A stretch of DNA of 5,399 bases from Desulfobacterales bacterium (GCA_030613225.1 JAUWMJ010000251.1:1-5399), one strand, 5' to 3'. Positions 1 through 5,028 are shown, counted from the stretch's first letter. The notes: generated by a model from the letters alone, not told the origin. Numbers and translations: made by a program.

Positions 1-198
1 GTAAACAGTATATTCACTGAAGAATCCAGACTATATTTTAACGAAGTCATTCAAAAGCTTAAAGAACGTGGATGTGATGCGGCTATTCTTGGATGTACGG
101 AAATACCGTTAATAGTCAATCCGGATGATTGCCCCTTGCCAACATTGGATTCTACCCGGCTGCTTGCACGAGCGGCATTAAGAATTGCAATTGAATAG
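1..198 (+). CDS. Aspartate/glutamate racemase family protein, C-terminal fragment
   Basis: The window opens inside this gene. The frame from base 1 reads 65 residues and stops at TAG 196-198. The fragment contains the motif GCTEIPL (residues 31-37 of the fragment), the second catalytic cysteine region of cofactor-independent Asp/Glu racemases. It is followed by LDSTRLLARAAL, matching the usual C-terminal pattern of a D-S/T-T residue group and a closing helix. In this family two cysteines act as acid and base to invert the alpha carbon of aspartate or glutamate in the cytoplasm. The N-terminal half with the first cysteine lies outside the window, so substrate and completeness cannot be judged. 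Hydantoin racemase or maleate isomerase relatives are less likely alternatives, because the GCTE(I/F)PL pattern is typical of aspartate racemases. Confidence 0.85.
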   Translation, partial: VNSIFTEESRLYFNEVIQKLKERGCDAAILGCTEIPLIVNPDDCPLPTLDSTRLLARAALRIAIE

Positions 199-211
199 CA
201 TAACAATTCAG

Positions 212-253
212 ACACAAAAAGCACGGGAATTTTTTTTTATAGCATTTTTGTGT
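212..253. terminator. Possible stem-loop after the racemase gene
   Basis: Bases 212-220 (ACACAAAAA) are perfectly complementary to 245-253 (TTTTTGTGT), and the GC at 221-222 can pair with 242-243 around a one-base bulge. The loop of about 20 bases contains a run of nine T. The stem is A/T-rich and no T-run follows it, so it is a weak candidate for a terminator. It could equally be chance in an AT-rich spacer. Confidence 0.25.
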
Positions 254-307
254 AAAACATAGCTATAGGAACAAATGTTCTTGTTTTTAAGAAGCCTGGG
301 AAAAACC

Positions 308-637
308 ATGAATGATGTTATAAACATTTTTGAAAATATACCTGATCATATTCCCGAAGAACTATTTCAGGAAATTTTAAAGACAGAAAACATTAAAGTT
401 GAACGTATTGTTTCCAAAGGGCATTCGTCGCCGGATAACTACTGGTATGATCAAGAGGAAAATGAATGGGTAATTTTGCTAAAGGGGAGCGCTGGGCTGT
501 TGTTTGAAGGGGATGAAAAAGTCGTCAGGTTAAAATCCGGGGATTACATAAATATTCCGTCACACACAAAACACCGTGTAGAATGGACTGATCCGGACAT
601 GGAAACGGTGTGGTTGGCGATTCATTATAAGAGTTAG
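308..637 (+). CDS. Small cupin domain protein
   Basis: This is a 109-residue single-domain cupin. After a helical N-terminus (residues 1-28) come the strands of a beta barrel: residues 54-66 (WVILLKGSAGLLF) form the core, then LKSGDYINIPSHTKHRVEW (75-93) is the second cupin motif with G78 D79, P84, H86 and H89. The usual HxH of motif 1 is absent. That region reads YWYDQEENEW (45-54), as in a subgroup of small cupins with a WYDQ-like signature, so any metal site would use H39, an acidic residue and H86/H89. No specific reaction can be assigned. I chose ATG 308 because the family usually begins near MNDVINIFENI. An in-frame ATG at 275, with AGGA four bases upstream, would add 11 residues (MFLFLRSLGKT) and cannot be excluded. 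The gene stands alone, with 76 to 109 bases before it, depending on the start, and a repeat after it. Confidence 0.85.
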   Translation: MNDVINIFENIPDHIPEELFQEILKTENIKVERIVSKGHSSPDNYWYDQEENEWVILLKGSAGLLFEGDEKVVRLKSGDYINIPSHTKHRVEWTDPDMETVWLAIHYKS

Positions 638-650
638 TATTGATAAATTT

Positions 651-780
651 GTAAAAAGTCGAATTCATCTGGTTTTAAGTTTTAGGTTAATGCTATTGTC
701 TGTTTTATCAACTACTTAAAACTTAAACCCTAAAACCTAAAACGTTTCGTAAAAACTGGTTTCCCGACTTTTTACGAAAC
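651..780. repeat. Inverted-repeat element 1: nested hairpins with GTTTTA(A/G) units
   Basis: The outer arms 651-661 (GTAAAAAGTCG) and 765-775 are perfect 11 bp reverse complements. Inside them the left arm carries units GTTTTAA (672-678) and GTTTTAG (679-685). The right arm, read on the - strand from 743 down to 716, carries GTTTTAG, GTTTTAG, GGTTTAA and GTTTTAA. The 10-mer GTTTTAGGTT at 679-688 pairs with 734-743. A second compact hairpin lies at the right end: GTTTCGTAAAAA (744-755) pairs perfectly over 12 bp with 769-780 around a 13-base loop. Its distal arm overlaps the outer repeat, so two alternative folds are possible. The element fills nearly all the space between the cupin and hydrolase genes and has no coding content. 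Confidence 0.75.
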
Positions 781-807
781 CGTCAGTATTCAAGGGTATG
801 CGAAAAA

Positions 808-1581
808 ATGATAGGTGCAATAGCAGGTGATATTATAGGCTCTGTTTACGAAGCAAACCCGATTAAAAGCACTTTATTTCCGCTTTTCAGCCCCCATTCG
901 AGATTTACCGACGACACTGTATTAACTGTTGCAGTGGCCTTTTCAATTTTAAATAATGTTGATTATGCGTCTTGTATTAAGAATTTTGGTTTAAAATATC
1001 CCTTTGCAGGCTATGGGGGATCTTTTTACCGGTGGCTGCATTCTGCAGAGAGCAAACCTTATAATAGCTGGGGAAACGGCTCTGCAATGAGAGTGAGCCC
1101 GGTTGGCTTTGCATTCAATTCAATCGAAGATGTGCTGGTTGAAGCAAAAAAAAGCGCGGAAGTGACACACAATCATCCTGAAGGTATAAAAGGTGCTCAG
1201 GCAACGGCGCTGGCGATATATTTAGCTCGTGAAGGAAAAAGCAAGACTGAAATTCGCAGGGAAATCAGCGAGCGCTTTGCCTATGATTTAAATCGAACCA
1301 TAGATGAGATAAGGCCGAAATATCATTTTGATGTATCCTGTCAGGGTTCCGTGCCTGAAGCGATTATCGCTTTTTTGGAATCAAAAGATTATGAAGACGC
1401 AGTTCGAAAAGGGATATCCTTAGGAGGTGACAGTGATACCATAGCATGTATTGCAGGAGGAATTGCCCAGGCCTTTTATAAAGAAATACCGAGTGAAATT
1501 ATTTCCGAATCAAGAAACATGCTGCCGGAGGAGTTTTTGACAATTATTGATGAATTTAATTTGAAATTTGTTCCTTTCTGA
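808..1581 (+). CDS. ADP-ribosylglycohydrolase family protein (DraG/ARH-like)
   Basis: This complete 257-residue enzyme belongs to the all-helical, binuclear magnesium ADP-ribosylglycohydrolase family, which removes ADP-ribose from proteins or small acceptors. The expected ligand set is visible: AGDIIGS with E15 in helix 1, TDDT at 34-37, and GGDSDT at 206-211 (D208, D210, T211). Other family signatures are WGNGSAMR (88-95) and HNHPEG (121-126). The length fits the short bacterial branch, which lacks the longer insertions of DraG or human ARH3. ATG 808 starts directly at the conserved MIGAIAGDIIG, with AAGGGT at 792-797 as a somewhat distant ribosome site. An ATG at 798 is in another frame. 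No dinitrogenase ADP-ribosyltransferase or toxin is encoded next to it, so the substrate is unknown. It overlaps no neighbour and converges on the phosphatase gene. Confidence 0.95.
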   Translation: MIGAIAGDIIGSVYEANPIKSTLFPLFSPHSRFTDDTVLTVAVAFSILNNVDYASCIKNFGLKYPFAGYGGSFYRWLHSAESKPYNSWGNGSAMRVSPVGFAFNSIEDVLVEAKKSAEVTHNHPEGIKGAQATALAIYLAREGKSKTEIRREISERFAYDLNRTIDEIRPKYHFDVSCQGSVPEAIIAFLESKDYEDAVRKGISLGGDSDTIACIAGGIAQAFYKEIPSEIISESRNMLPEEFLTIIDEFNLKFVPF

Positions 1582-1584
1582 CTG

Positions 1585-1602
1585 AAAAAGCCAGGCCTTT
1601 TT
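1585..1602. terminator. Two-way terminator between convergent genes
   Basis: AAAAAG (1585-1590) pairs with CTTTTT (1597-1602) around the loop CCAGGC, starting three bases after the hydrolase stop. T-runs follow the stem on either strand, so it can serve both the hydrolase gene and the convergent phosphatase gene. The stem is short and has only one G-C pair, hence moderate confidence. Confidence 0.45.
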
Positions 1603-1661
1603 TAGATTTCTACTCATTTCATCGATTATACTTACTTCTTCACTATTTCCTGTAAAGAATC

Positions 1662-2123
1662 CTACCCGATATTCGGCATGAGGGTCCATTTGATTATCAA
1701 CGATTGAGTATCGGGATCTTTATCCAGGCACACAATACCGCCGTTTTGAAACTTGAAGACAGCCTTTTCAACAGATCCGGTTATCAGGTAGGCTGTCAGT
1801 CTTTCCATAAAGGGAAGGTGACCTACAAGCATGAGGTTGTCTTTAATGCCTATGGTATCTGCAATAACTATCACATCGTCTAAAGGTTTTAACCCGCTTC
1901 TTTCATGGATACCGGCAGAGGGTTTAAGGGCTGAGGCGAAGATTTCAGCGGTCTGGCGAGCCCTTGTTTTCACGCTGTGGTTTATTTGCGAAATGTGAAT
2001 CGAGTAATTTTGTGCGACATTTGCGATGCGCTCAACCTCTGCAATTCCCTCTTTTGAAAGACCTTGATCAGGATCTACATCCTTAGGAAGGCTCTTGCCG
2101 TGTTGTACGAGAAAAAGTGCCAT
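1662..2123 (-). CDS. sixA: SixA-like histidine phosphatase family protein
   Basis: This 153-residue protein has the compact SixA form of the histidine phosphatase superfamily. SixA removes phosphate from phosphohistidine, classically from HPt domains or the PTS protein NPr, in the cytoplasm. Visible signatures are LVQHGKS at 5-11 (catalytic H8), TRARQTAEIF at 53-62 (an arginine of the phosphate pocket), and LVGHLPF at 99-105 (second catalytic H102). The first motif is QHG rather than the canonical RHG, so one phosphate-binding arginine is replaced by Q7. The rest of the family pattern is intact. The start ATG (2121-2123) is set by a strong AGGAGG (2133-2138 on the - strand) nine bases upstream. 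An upstream ATG at 2210 would add 29 residues with no family match. The gene is monocistronic, convergent with the hydrolase gene. The symbol rests on family resemblance only. Confidence 0.88.
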   Translation of the reverse strand: MALFLVQHGKSLPKDVDPDQGLSKEGIAEVERIANVAQNYSIHISQINHSVKTRARQTAEIFASALKPSAGIHERSGLKPLDDVIVIADTIGIKDNLMLVGHLPFMERLTAYLITGSVEKAVFKFQNGGIVCLDKDPDTQSLIIKWTLMPNIG

Positions 2124-2132
2124 GACATTTAT

Positions 2133-2138
2133 CCTCCT
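2133..2138 (-). promoter_or_regulatory. Ribosome binding site deciding the phosphatase start
   Basis: AGGAGG on the - strand, nine bases before ATG 2121-2123. It is the strongest Shine-Dalgarno sequence in the window and argues for the 153-residue form over the 182-residue alternative. Confidence 0.8.
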
Positions 2139-2162
2139 TGAAAACTTCAGTAATTCAGTATA

Positions 2163-2191
2163 TATAAAGTGCAAATAATTGATGATTACAA
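2163..2191 (-). promoter_or_regulatory. Candidate promoter of the SixA-like gene
   Basis: Read on the - strand, TTGTAA (2186-2191) and TTTATA (2163-2168) are separated by 17 bases, a fair sigma-70 type match. The start codon lies about 40 bases further on, after a clear ribosome site. AT-rich DNA produces such matches easily. Confidence 0.35.
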
Positions 2192-2246
2192 CTTTAAAGA
2201 AAATCATCAAAATTGATACGATAATAATATAAAAACATCAATACGT

Positions 2247-2330
2247 ATTTTTGTAACCGTTCACGGGTTCAAAGGTTCAGGGGTTCAAGGTTGCATTCTT
2301 GTCCCTGAACCTGTGAACGGTTACAAAAAT
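2247..2330. repeat. Inverted-repeat element 2: long hairpin with GGGTTCAA/AGGTTCAG units
   Basis: The outer arms 2247-2264 (ATTTTTGTAACCGTTCAC) and 2313-2330 are perfect 18 bp reverse complements. The inner arms 2273-2282 (AGGTTCAGGG) and 2303-2312 are a further perfect 10 bp. The left arm has one extra 8 bp unit, GGGTTCAA (2265-2272), unmatched on the right. Units run in tandem: GGGTTCAA (2265), AGGTTCAG (2273), GGGTTCAA (2281), then GGTT. The loop is 2283-2302. The element ends at 2330, immediately before recognisable histidine kinase sequence begins, so it marks a breakpoint in that gene. Confidence 0.85.
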
Positions 2331-2331
2331 A

Positions 2332-2709
2332 ACTATTGAAACCGGAAGTGTTGTTTTAGATGAAGACTATATTTTAAACCATCCTGGCAGTAGTGAAGGC
2401 GCCCATATTTTTATTGCCGTTTCAGACAACGGTATCGGTATGGACGAAAATACAAAACAAAGAATACTTGATCCGTTTTTTTCAACAAAAGAAACATTTC
2501 AAGGAACTGGTTTTGGTTTGTCTACGGTTTATGGCATTGTTAAGCAAAACAAAGACAGTATTTATGTTTGTTCAGAAGCAAATGCCGGAACAATATTTAA
2601 AACTTTTAGCCAGTTACAATTTCAGACCTCGTACTTTATTACTGGAAAATGACGCTAAACCTTTAAGTGATAAGAGATTGCATGAAAATTGGACACTGCA
2701 CTCAAGCTT
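2332..2709 (+). pseudogene. Remnant of a hybrid sensor histidine kinase (ATPase domain, start of receiver)
   Basis: One frame from 2332 reads the second half of a histidine kinase ATP-binding domain. The G1 box DNGIGMD comes from about 2422, followed by the F box DPFFSTK, the G2 box GTGFGLSTVYGIVKQ, and a closing GTIFK near 2589-2603. The frame stops at TGA 2650-2652. The sensor part, the dimerisation helix with the phosphoacceptor histidine, and the N box are missing, and the frame upstream meets TGA at 2314 inside the adjoining hairpin. From about 2633 another frame reads TLLLENDAKPLSD, which resembles the first strand and acidic pair of a receiver domain. This suggests a hybrid kinase with a frameshift between about 2605 and 2633. 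That reading then runs into the third hairpin. I see no sign of function. The remnant ATPase piece is clear, and the receiver assignment is inference. Confidence 0.75.
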
Positions 2710-2785
2710 CAGGTGTCGGGTGTCAGGTGTCAGTAGTAAAAAAGCGAGAGCCAGCCTGAAACCTGACACCCGACACCTGACACCT
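2710..2785. repeat. Inverted-repeat element 3: long hairpin with GGTGTC(A/G) units
   Basis: The left arm 2710-2733 is reverse complementary to 2756-2779 over 24 bp with one mismatch, around a 22-base loop (2734-2755). The arms are tandem 7-mers GGTGTCG, GGTGTCA, GGTGTCA on the + strand and their complements on the right. The right side carries one extra partial unit to 2785. The predicted stem is long and GC-richer than the surroundings. It truncates the kinase remnant on its 3' side. Confidence 0.85.
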
Positions 2786-2890
2786 ATGCTCCGAAAAGGC
2801 TTCACTACGCCCGATAATGTCCAAAAAAAAGACCTGTTTTCCTAGCATTTTACGAGATCTGAAATAATGAATTTAAAAATACAAACCTTG

Positions 2891-2938
2891 CGCCCTCTGT
2901 GCTTTGAGTGATTCCCTCAAAAGCAGGGAGAACGGGCG
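2891..2938. repeat. Imperfect hairpin upstream of the membrane protein gene
   Basis: CGCCC (2891-2895) can pair with GGGCG (2934-2938). The inner segment up to CTTTGAG (2902-2908) pairs with CTCAAAAG (2915-2922) and the bases after it, with bulges. The left arm reads as loosely repeated 8-mers: CTTGCGCC, CTCTGTGC, TTTGAGTG. It could be a leader structure for the gene at 2970, a terminator without a T-run, or a decayed relative of the other word-based hairpins. Confidence 0.4.
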
Positions 2939-2969
2939 GTAAGTTATATTTAATCAATACGGATGATCA

Positions 2970-3530
2970 ATGAATACCTTCTTTTGGACATACCTAATTT
3001 GCTGGATTTCAATATGTCTTTTCACAATCATTCTTTTTGTTAAAAACAGAAAAGACTATGCCATATCCTATAAATCCTACTGGCAATTTCTGTTTAAGCA
3101 ATGGAAAGTGGCCACATTCATAGTCGCCACAATATGCCTCATGGCCATTGCGCCATATTCGGGTGATCCCACATGGGATTATTTCGATGCCTTCTTTATG
3201 GCTGCTCTCACATATTTAACAGCACCTTGGTCAATCGGTGCATTATATAAAGTCATACGAAGAGAACTCCAAACAAAACAGGCCATTGTTGCCATCTGCA
3301 TCTGGATGTTCACTGCAAGCTGGTCATACGATCTGTATATTCTGCTTCGAGACGGCGCCTATCCCATAACATGGTATTCAAATATTTTTGCATCATCTGT
3401 TCTGTATATTTTAGCTGGAATGTTTTGGAATCTGGACTGGATAAAGGGAAAAGGTATCATATTTTCTTTCATGGAAAAAGACTGGCCTGTGGCTTCATCG
3501 ATTCTGTATTCACTAAAATTCTCTGTTTAG
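2970..3530 (+). CDS. Multi-pass membrane protein of unknown function, probably frameshifted at the C-terminus
   Basis: I do not recognise a named family. The 186 residues contain about five hydrophobic segments: roughly 5-24, 46-64, 73-92, 104-125 and 135-155. The loops are rich in aromatic residues (PTWDYFDAFF, SWSYDLY), and short basic stretches (KNRKDY, RRELQTK) would face the cytoplasm under the positive-inside rule. The reading frame ends in a polar-looking tail, SSILYSLKFSV. A neighbouring frame over the same bases reads DSVFTKILCLAVPIMMLVAF and more to TAG 3593-3595, a good sixth transmembrane helix. A one-base indel around 3500-3510, real or a sequencing error, would restore a protein of about 208 residues. 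The start at 2970 has only a weak GGAT at 2961-2964. The gene is isolated, and no substrate or partner can be inferred. Confidence 0.65.
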   Translation: MNTFFWTYLICWISICLFTIILFVKNRKDYAISYKSYWQFLFKQWKVATFIVATICLMAIAPYSGDPTWDYFDAFFMAALTYLTAPWSIGALYKVIRRELQTKQAIVAICIWMFTASWSYDLYILLRDGAYPITWYSNIFASSVLYILAGMFWNLDWIKGKGIIFSFMEKDWPVASSILYSLKFSV

Positions 3531-3595
3531 CCGTCCCCATTATGATGCTTGTTGCCTTCTTATTCGTTTATTTTTTCCTTTTTCAACCTAAATAG
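3503..3595 (+). other. Out-of-frame continuation of the membrane protein (last transmembrane helix)
   Basis: In the frame shifted from that of the gene at 2970, this stretch reads about 30 residues, including KILCLAVPIMMLVAFLFVYF, then a TAG at 3593-3595. A strongly hydrophobic helix directly after the preceding membrane protein, in the wrong frame, is best explained as its displaced C-terminus. No separate start or ribosome site supports an independent gene. Confidence 0.5.
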
Positions 3596-3613
3596 TACGG
3601 ACCTGAGGGACAT

Positions 3614-3846
3614 GGGGACATCCTTGTTATATTGACTACTTATTTTGGAATAGTCTTAATTTGTTTTCCTTTACAATTTTTTCACCGCGGGTTGCAGATT
3701 GGCTTGCTGTAGGCTGAGATATTTTGAAACGTTTAATTGTACCATACTCATACCAGGTTTCCTTGATACCCCAAAACATACTTAGGGCTCGCGCCTGTAT
3801 CTTATGTGGCTGTCTGCCTGAAGATAATATTTCAGCTCTATTAATT
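3614..3846 (-). repeat. Direct repeat, left copy (pairs with 4792-5028)
   Basis: Over the first 118 bases I count about 15 mismatches against 4792 onward. Long shared blocks include CAATTTTTTCACCGC and CTGTAGGCTGAGATATTTT. Both copies have the same orientation, about 1.18 kb apart, and bracket the acyltransferase gene. Similarity fades beyond TTAATT at 3841-3846. Confidence 0.8.
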
Positions 3847-3870
3847 ATTCGATATGTCAAGGAACGGAAT
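3614..3870 (-). pseudogene. C-terminal remnant of a REP-associated (Y1/IS200-like) transposase, copy 1
   Basis: On the - strand, from about 3870 down to the TAG at 3642-3644, the sequence reads RAEILSSGRQPHKIQARALSMF, then a damaged stretch, then KRFKISQPTASQSATRGEKI and VKENKLRL. This is the pattern of the C-terminal helix-turn-helix region of REP-associated tyrosine transposases: SGR followed by AR-S-L, then a KR-L-ISQP recognition helix and RGEKIA-EN. The catalytic HUH half is absent. An indel near the FW residues and a 4 bp loss relative to copy 2 (the GTCA of CAATTGTCAAAACG) break and then restore the frame. The block aligns with 4792-5028, and the conserved part extends past the stop to GGGGACATCCTTG at 3614. 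The family assignment is from memory of the motif pattern. Confidence 0.7.
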
Positions 3871-3876
3871 TCTCTT

Positions 3877-4623
3877 TTACAGTTTTTTCTTTTTTCTAGG
3901 TGGATGATAAGGGGTAGGAACCGGTTGTGGTACCGGAATATTCCGAGGATCAGGATATTGATCACGCAGTTTAAACCACTGGTCAGCCTGATAAGTTAAA
4001 TGAAGCAAACGAGTATTTATAATTTTCCGATACTGTTCCAAATGCTCCTTGCTATCATTTGCAGGAACATAAATCGGTTTCCGGTCAATAATCATGACTA
4101 ATTCAGAAAAGGGTTTTGGAATAATTGTACGATCCCAACTATTCACTCGAATATTTGATTTTGCATACCATATATGCAGAAGAATCGGTGCGCCAGTTCT
4201 GGCTGCGGCCTTAGCTATTCCGTACTTAGAAACATAAGGTGGACCCTTTGGGCCGTCAATAGCAAGCCCACCTACATTTCCTTTGTTAACGTGTTCAATA
4301 AATACTTCCAGAGCCTCCTGCCCTCCTTTACCAATACCGCTACTCCCTCGCGGTGCACAATATCCAAAAAACCGTAAAACAGCTGCTATTAACTCACCAT
4401 CACTGCTTCGGCTTGCCATAAGCGCTCCGTTTAATTTCCGATAATAGTATACCGTAAAGAGCATCGACCGATGCCAACTGGCGCTTAGTACTTTACCTTC
4501 ATTTTCACGGATACATTTTTTTAATGCACTATGTCCAAAAATATACTTCCTACAGGAAAGAAATAAGAAGTGCATTGATATCCAAACAAAAAAACTTCCA
4601 AAAAAAGTAGCCAATTTATACAT
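3877..4623 (-). CDS. DUF374-type lysophospholipid acyltransferase family protein
   Basis: This 248-residue protein has a hydrophobic N-terminal segment (residues 4-24) that would anchor it in the inner membrane. It then shows the DUF374 pattern: SWHRSM at 49-54 with H51 as the likely acyltransferase histidine, MASRSSDGE (69-77), RGSSGIGKGG (92-101), AIDGPKGPPYVSKYGI (121-136) and WDRTIIPKPF (163-172). DUF374 proteins are related to glycerophosphate and lipid A acyltransferases, so a role in acylating an envelope lipid is likely, but the acceptor is unknown. The C-terminus is an unusual proline-rich stretch (PVPQPVPTPYHPP) ending in RKKKKL. The ATG at 4621-4623 has GGAAG nine bases upstream on the - strand. 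The gene has no operon partners and lies between two copies of a dead transposase fragment, all on the same strand. Confidence 0.88.
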   Translation of the reverse strand: MYKLATFFGSFFVWISMHFLFLSCRKYIFGHSALKKCIRENEGKVLSASWHRSMLFTVYYYRKLNGALMASRSSDGELIAAVLRFFGYCAPRGSSGIGKGGQEALEVFIEHVNKGNVGGLAIDGPKGPPYVSKYGIAKAAARTGAPILLHIWYAKSNIRVNSWDRTIIPKPFSELVMIIDRKPIYVPANDSKEHLEQYRKIINTRLLHLTYQADQWFKLRDQYPDPRNIPVPQPVPTPYHPPRKKKKL

Positions 4624-4732
4624 TATAAAATGCTTCCAATTATTATTATTTTAGAACGGTTATTCTGCATGGTTTTCAATCAGATGGATCTATATTGAGA
4701 TGATCCAATAAAGGAATGTTTTATATTTGTCA

Positions 4733-4752
4733 AGATTCAGACAGATTCAGAC
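4733..4752. repeat. Two perfect tandem 10-mers
   Basis: AGATTCAGAC occurs twice in direct succession (4733-4742 and 4743-4752), about 110 bases upstream of the acyltransferase start on the - strand. It may be slippage or a duplicated binding site. Nothing else identifies it. Confidence 0.6.
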
Positions 4753-4791
4753 GGAAAAGGATGGTTTTGATTTCTGCTACTCATAGAACTG

Positions 4792-5028
4792 GGGGACATC
4801 CTTGATACATTGATTATTTATTTTGCAATAGTTTTAATCTGTTTTCCTTTGCAATTTTTTCACCGCAGGTTGCGGATTGACTTTCTGTAGGCTGAGATAT
4901 TTTAAAGCGTTTTGACAATTGTACCATACTCATGCCAGGTTCCCTTGATACCCAGAAAACATACCAAGCTTCTCTCCTGTACCTTATGGGCCTGTCTGCC
5001 TGAAGATAGTACTTCAGCTTTATTAATT
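4792..5028 (-). repeat. Direct repeat, right copy (pairs with 3614-3846)
   Basis: It begins GGGGACATCCTTGATA and runs parallel to the left copy, with scattered substitutions and a few short gaps, up to TATTAATT at 5021-5028. The part conserved beyond the transposase stop suggests that the 3' flank moved together with the coding end. Confidence 0.8.

Noticed and set aside
744..780. Intrinsic terminator for the cupin gene
   Set aside because: The hairpin has no T-run on the + strand side, and its arm is shared with the larger repeat, so it is better described as part of element 1.
2124..2210. Longer N-terminus for the SixA-like protein
   Set aside because: The strong AGGAGG at 2133-2138 and the family start at MALFLVQHG favour ATG 2121-2123. 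The extra residues match nothing.
2247..2785. CRISPR-like array
   Set aside because: The units are 7-8 bp with no spacers and are arranged as palindromes. There are no cas genes.
2614..2805. Open frame on the - strand across element 3
   Set aside because: It exists because the palindrome is free of stops. No ribosome site or family resemblance.
2393..2845. A 150-codon open frame on the + strand overlapping the kinase remnant
   Set aside because: Its first half is out of frame with clear kinase motifs, and its second half translates the hairpin arms. Only the short stretch near 2633 resembles a receiver start, and that is described within the pseudogene.
3724..3999. Open frame on the + strand across the transposase remnant and acyltransferase end
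   Set aside because: Antisense to two regions with recognisable protein motifs, and with no motif of its own.
4174..4377. Open frame on the + strand inside the acyltransferase gene
   Set aside because: Lies opposite the conserved DUF374 motifs and is a by-product of them.
4686..4706. Short GGATC/GATCC inverted repeat upstream of the acyltransferase gene
   Set aside because: Five base pairs around an 11-base loop is within chance.
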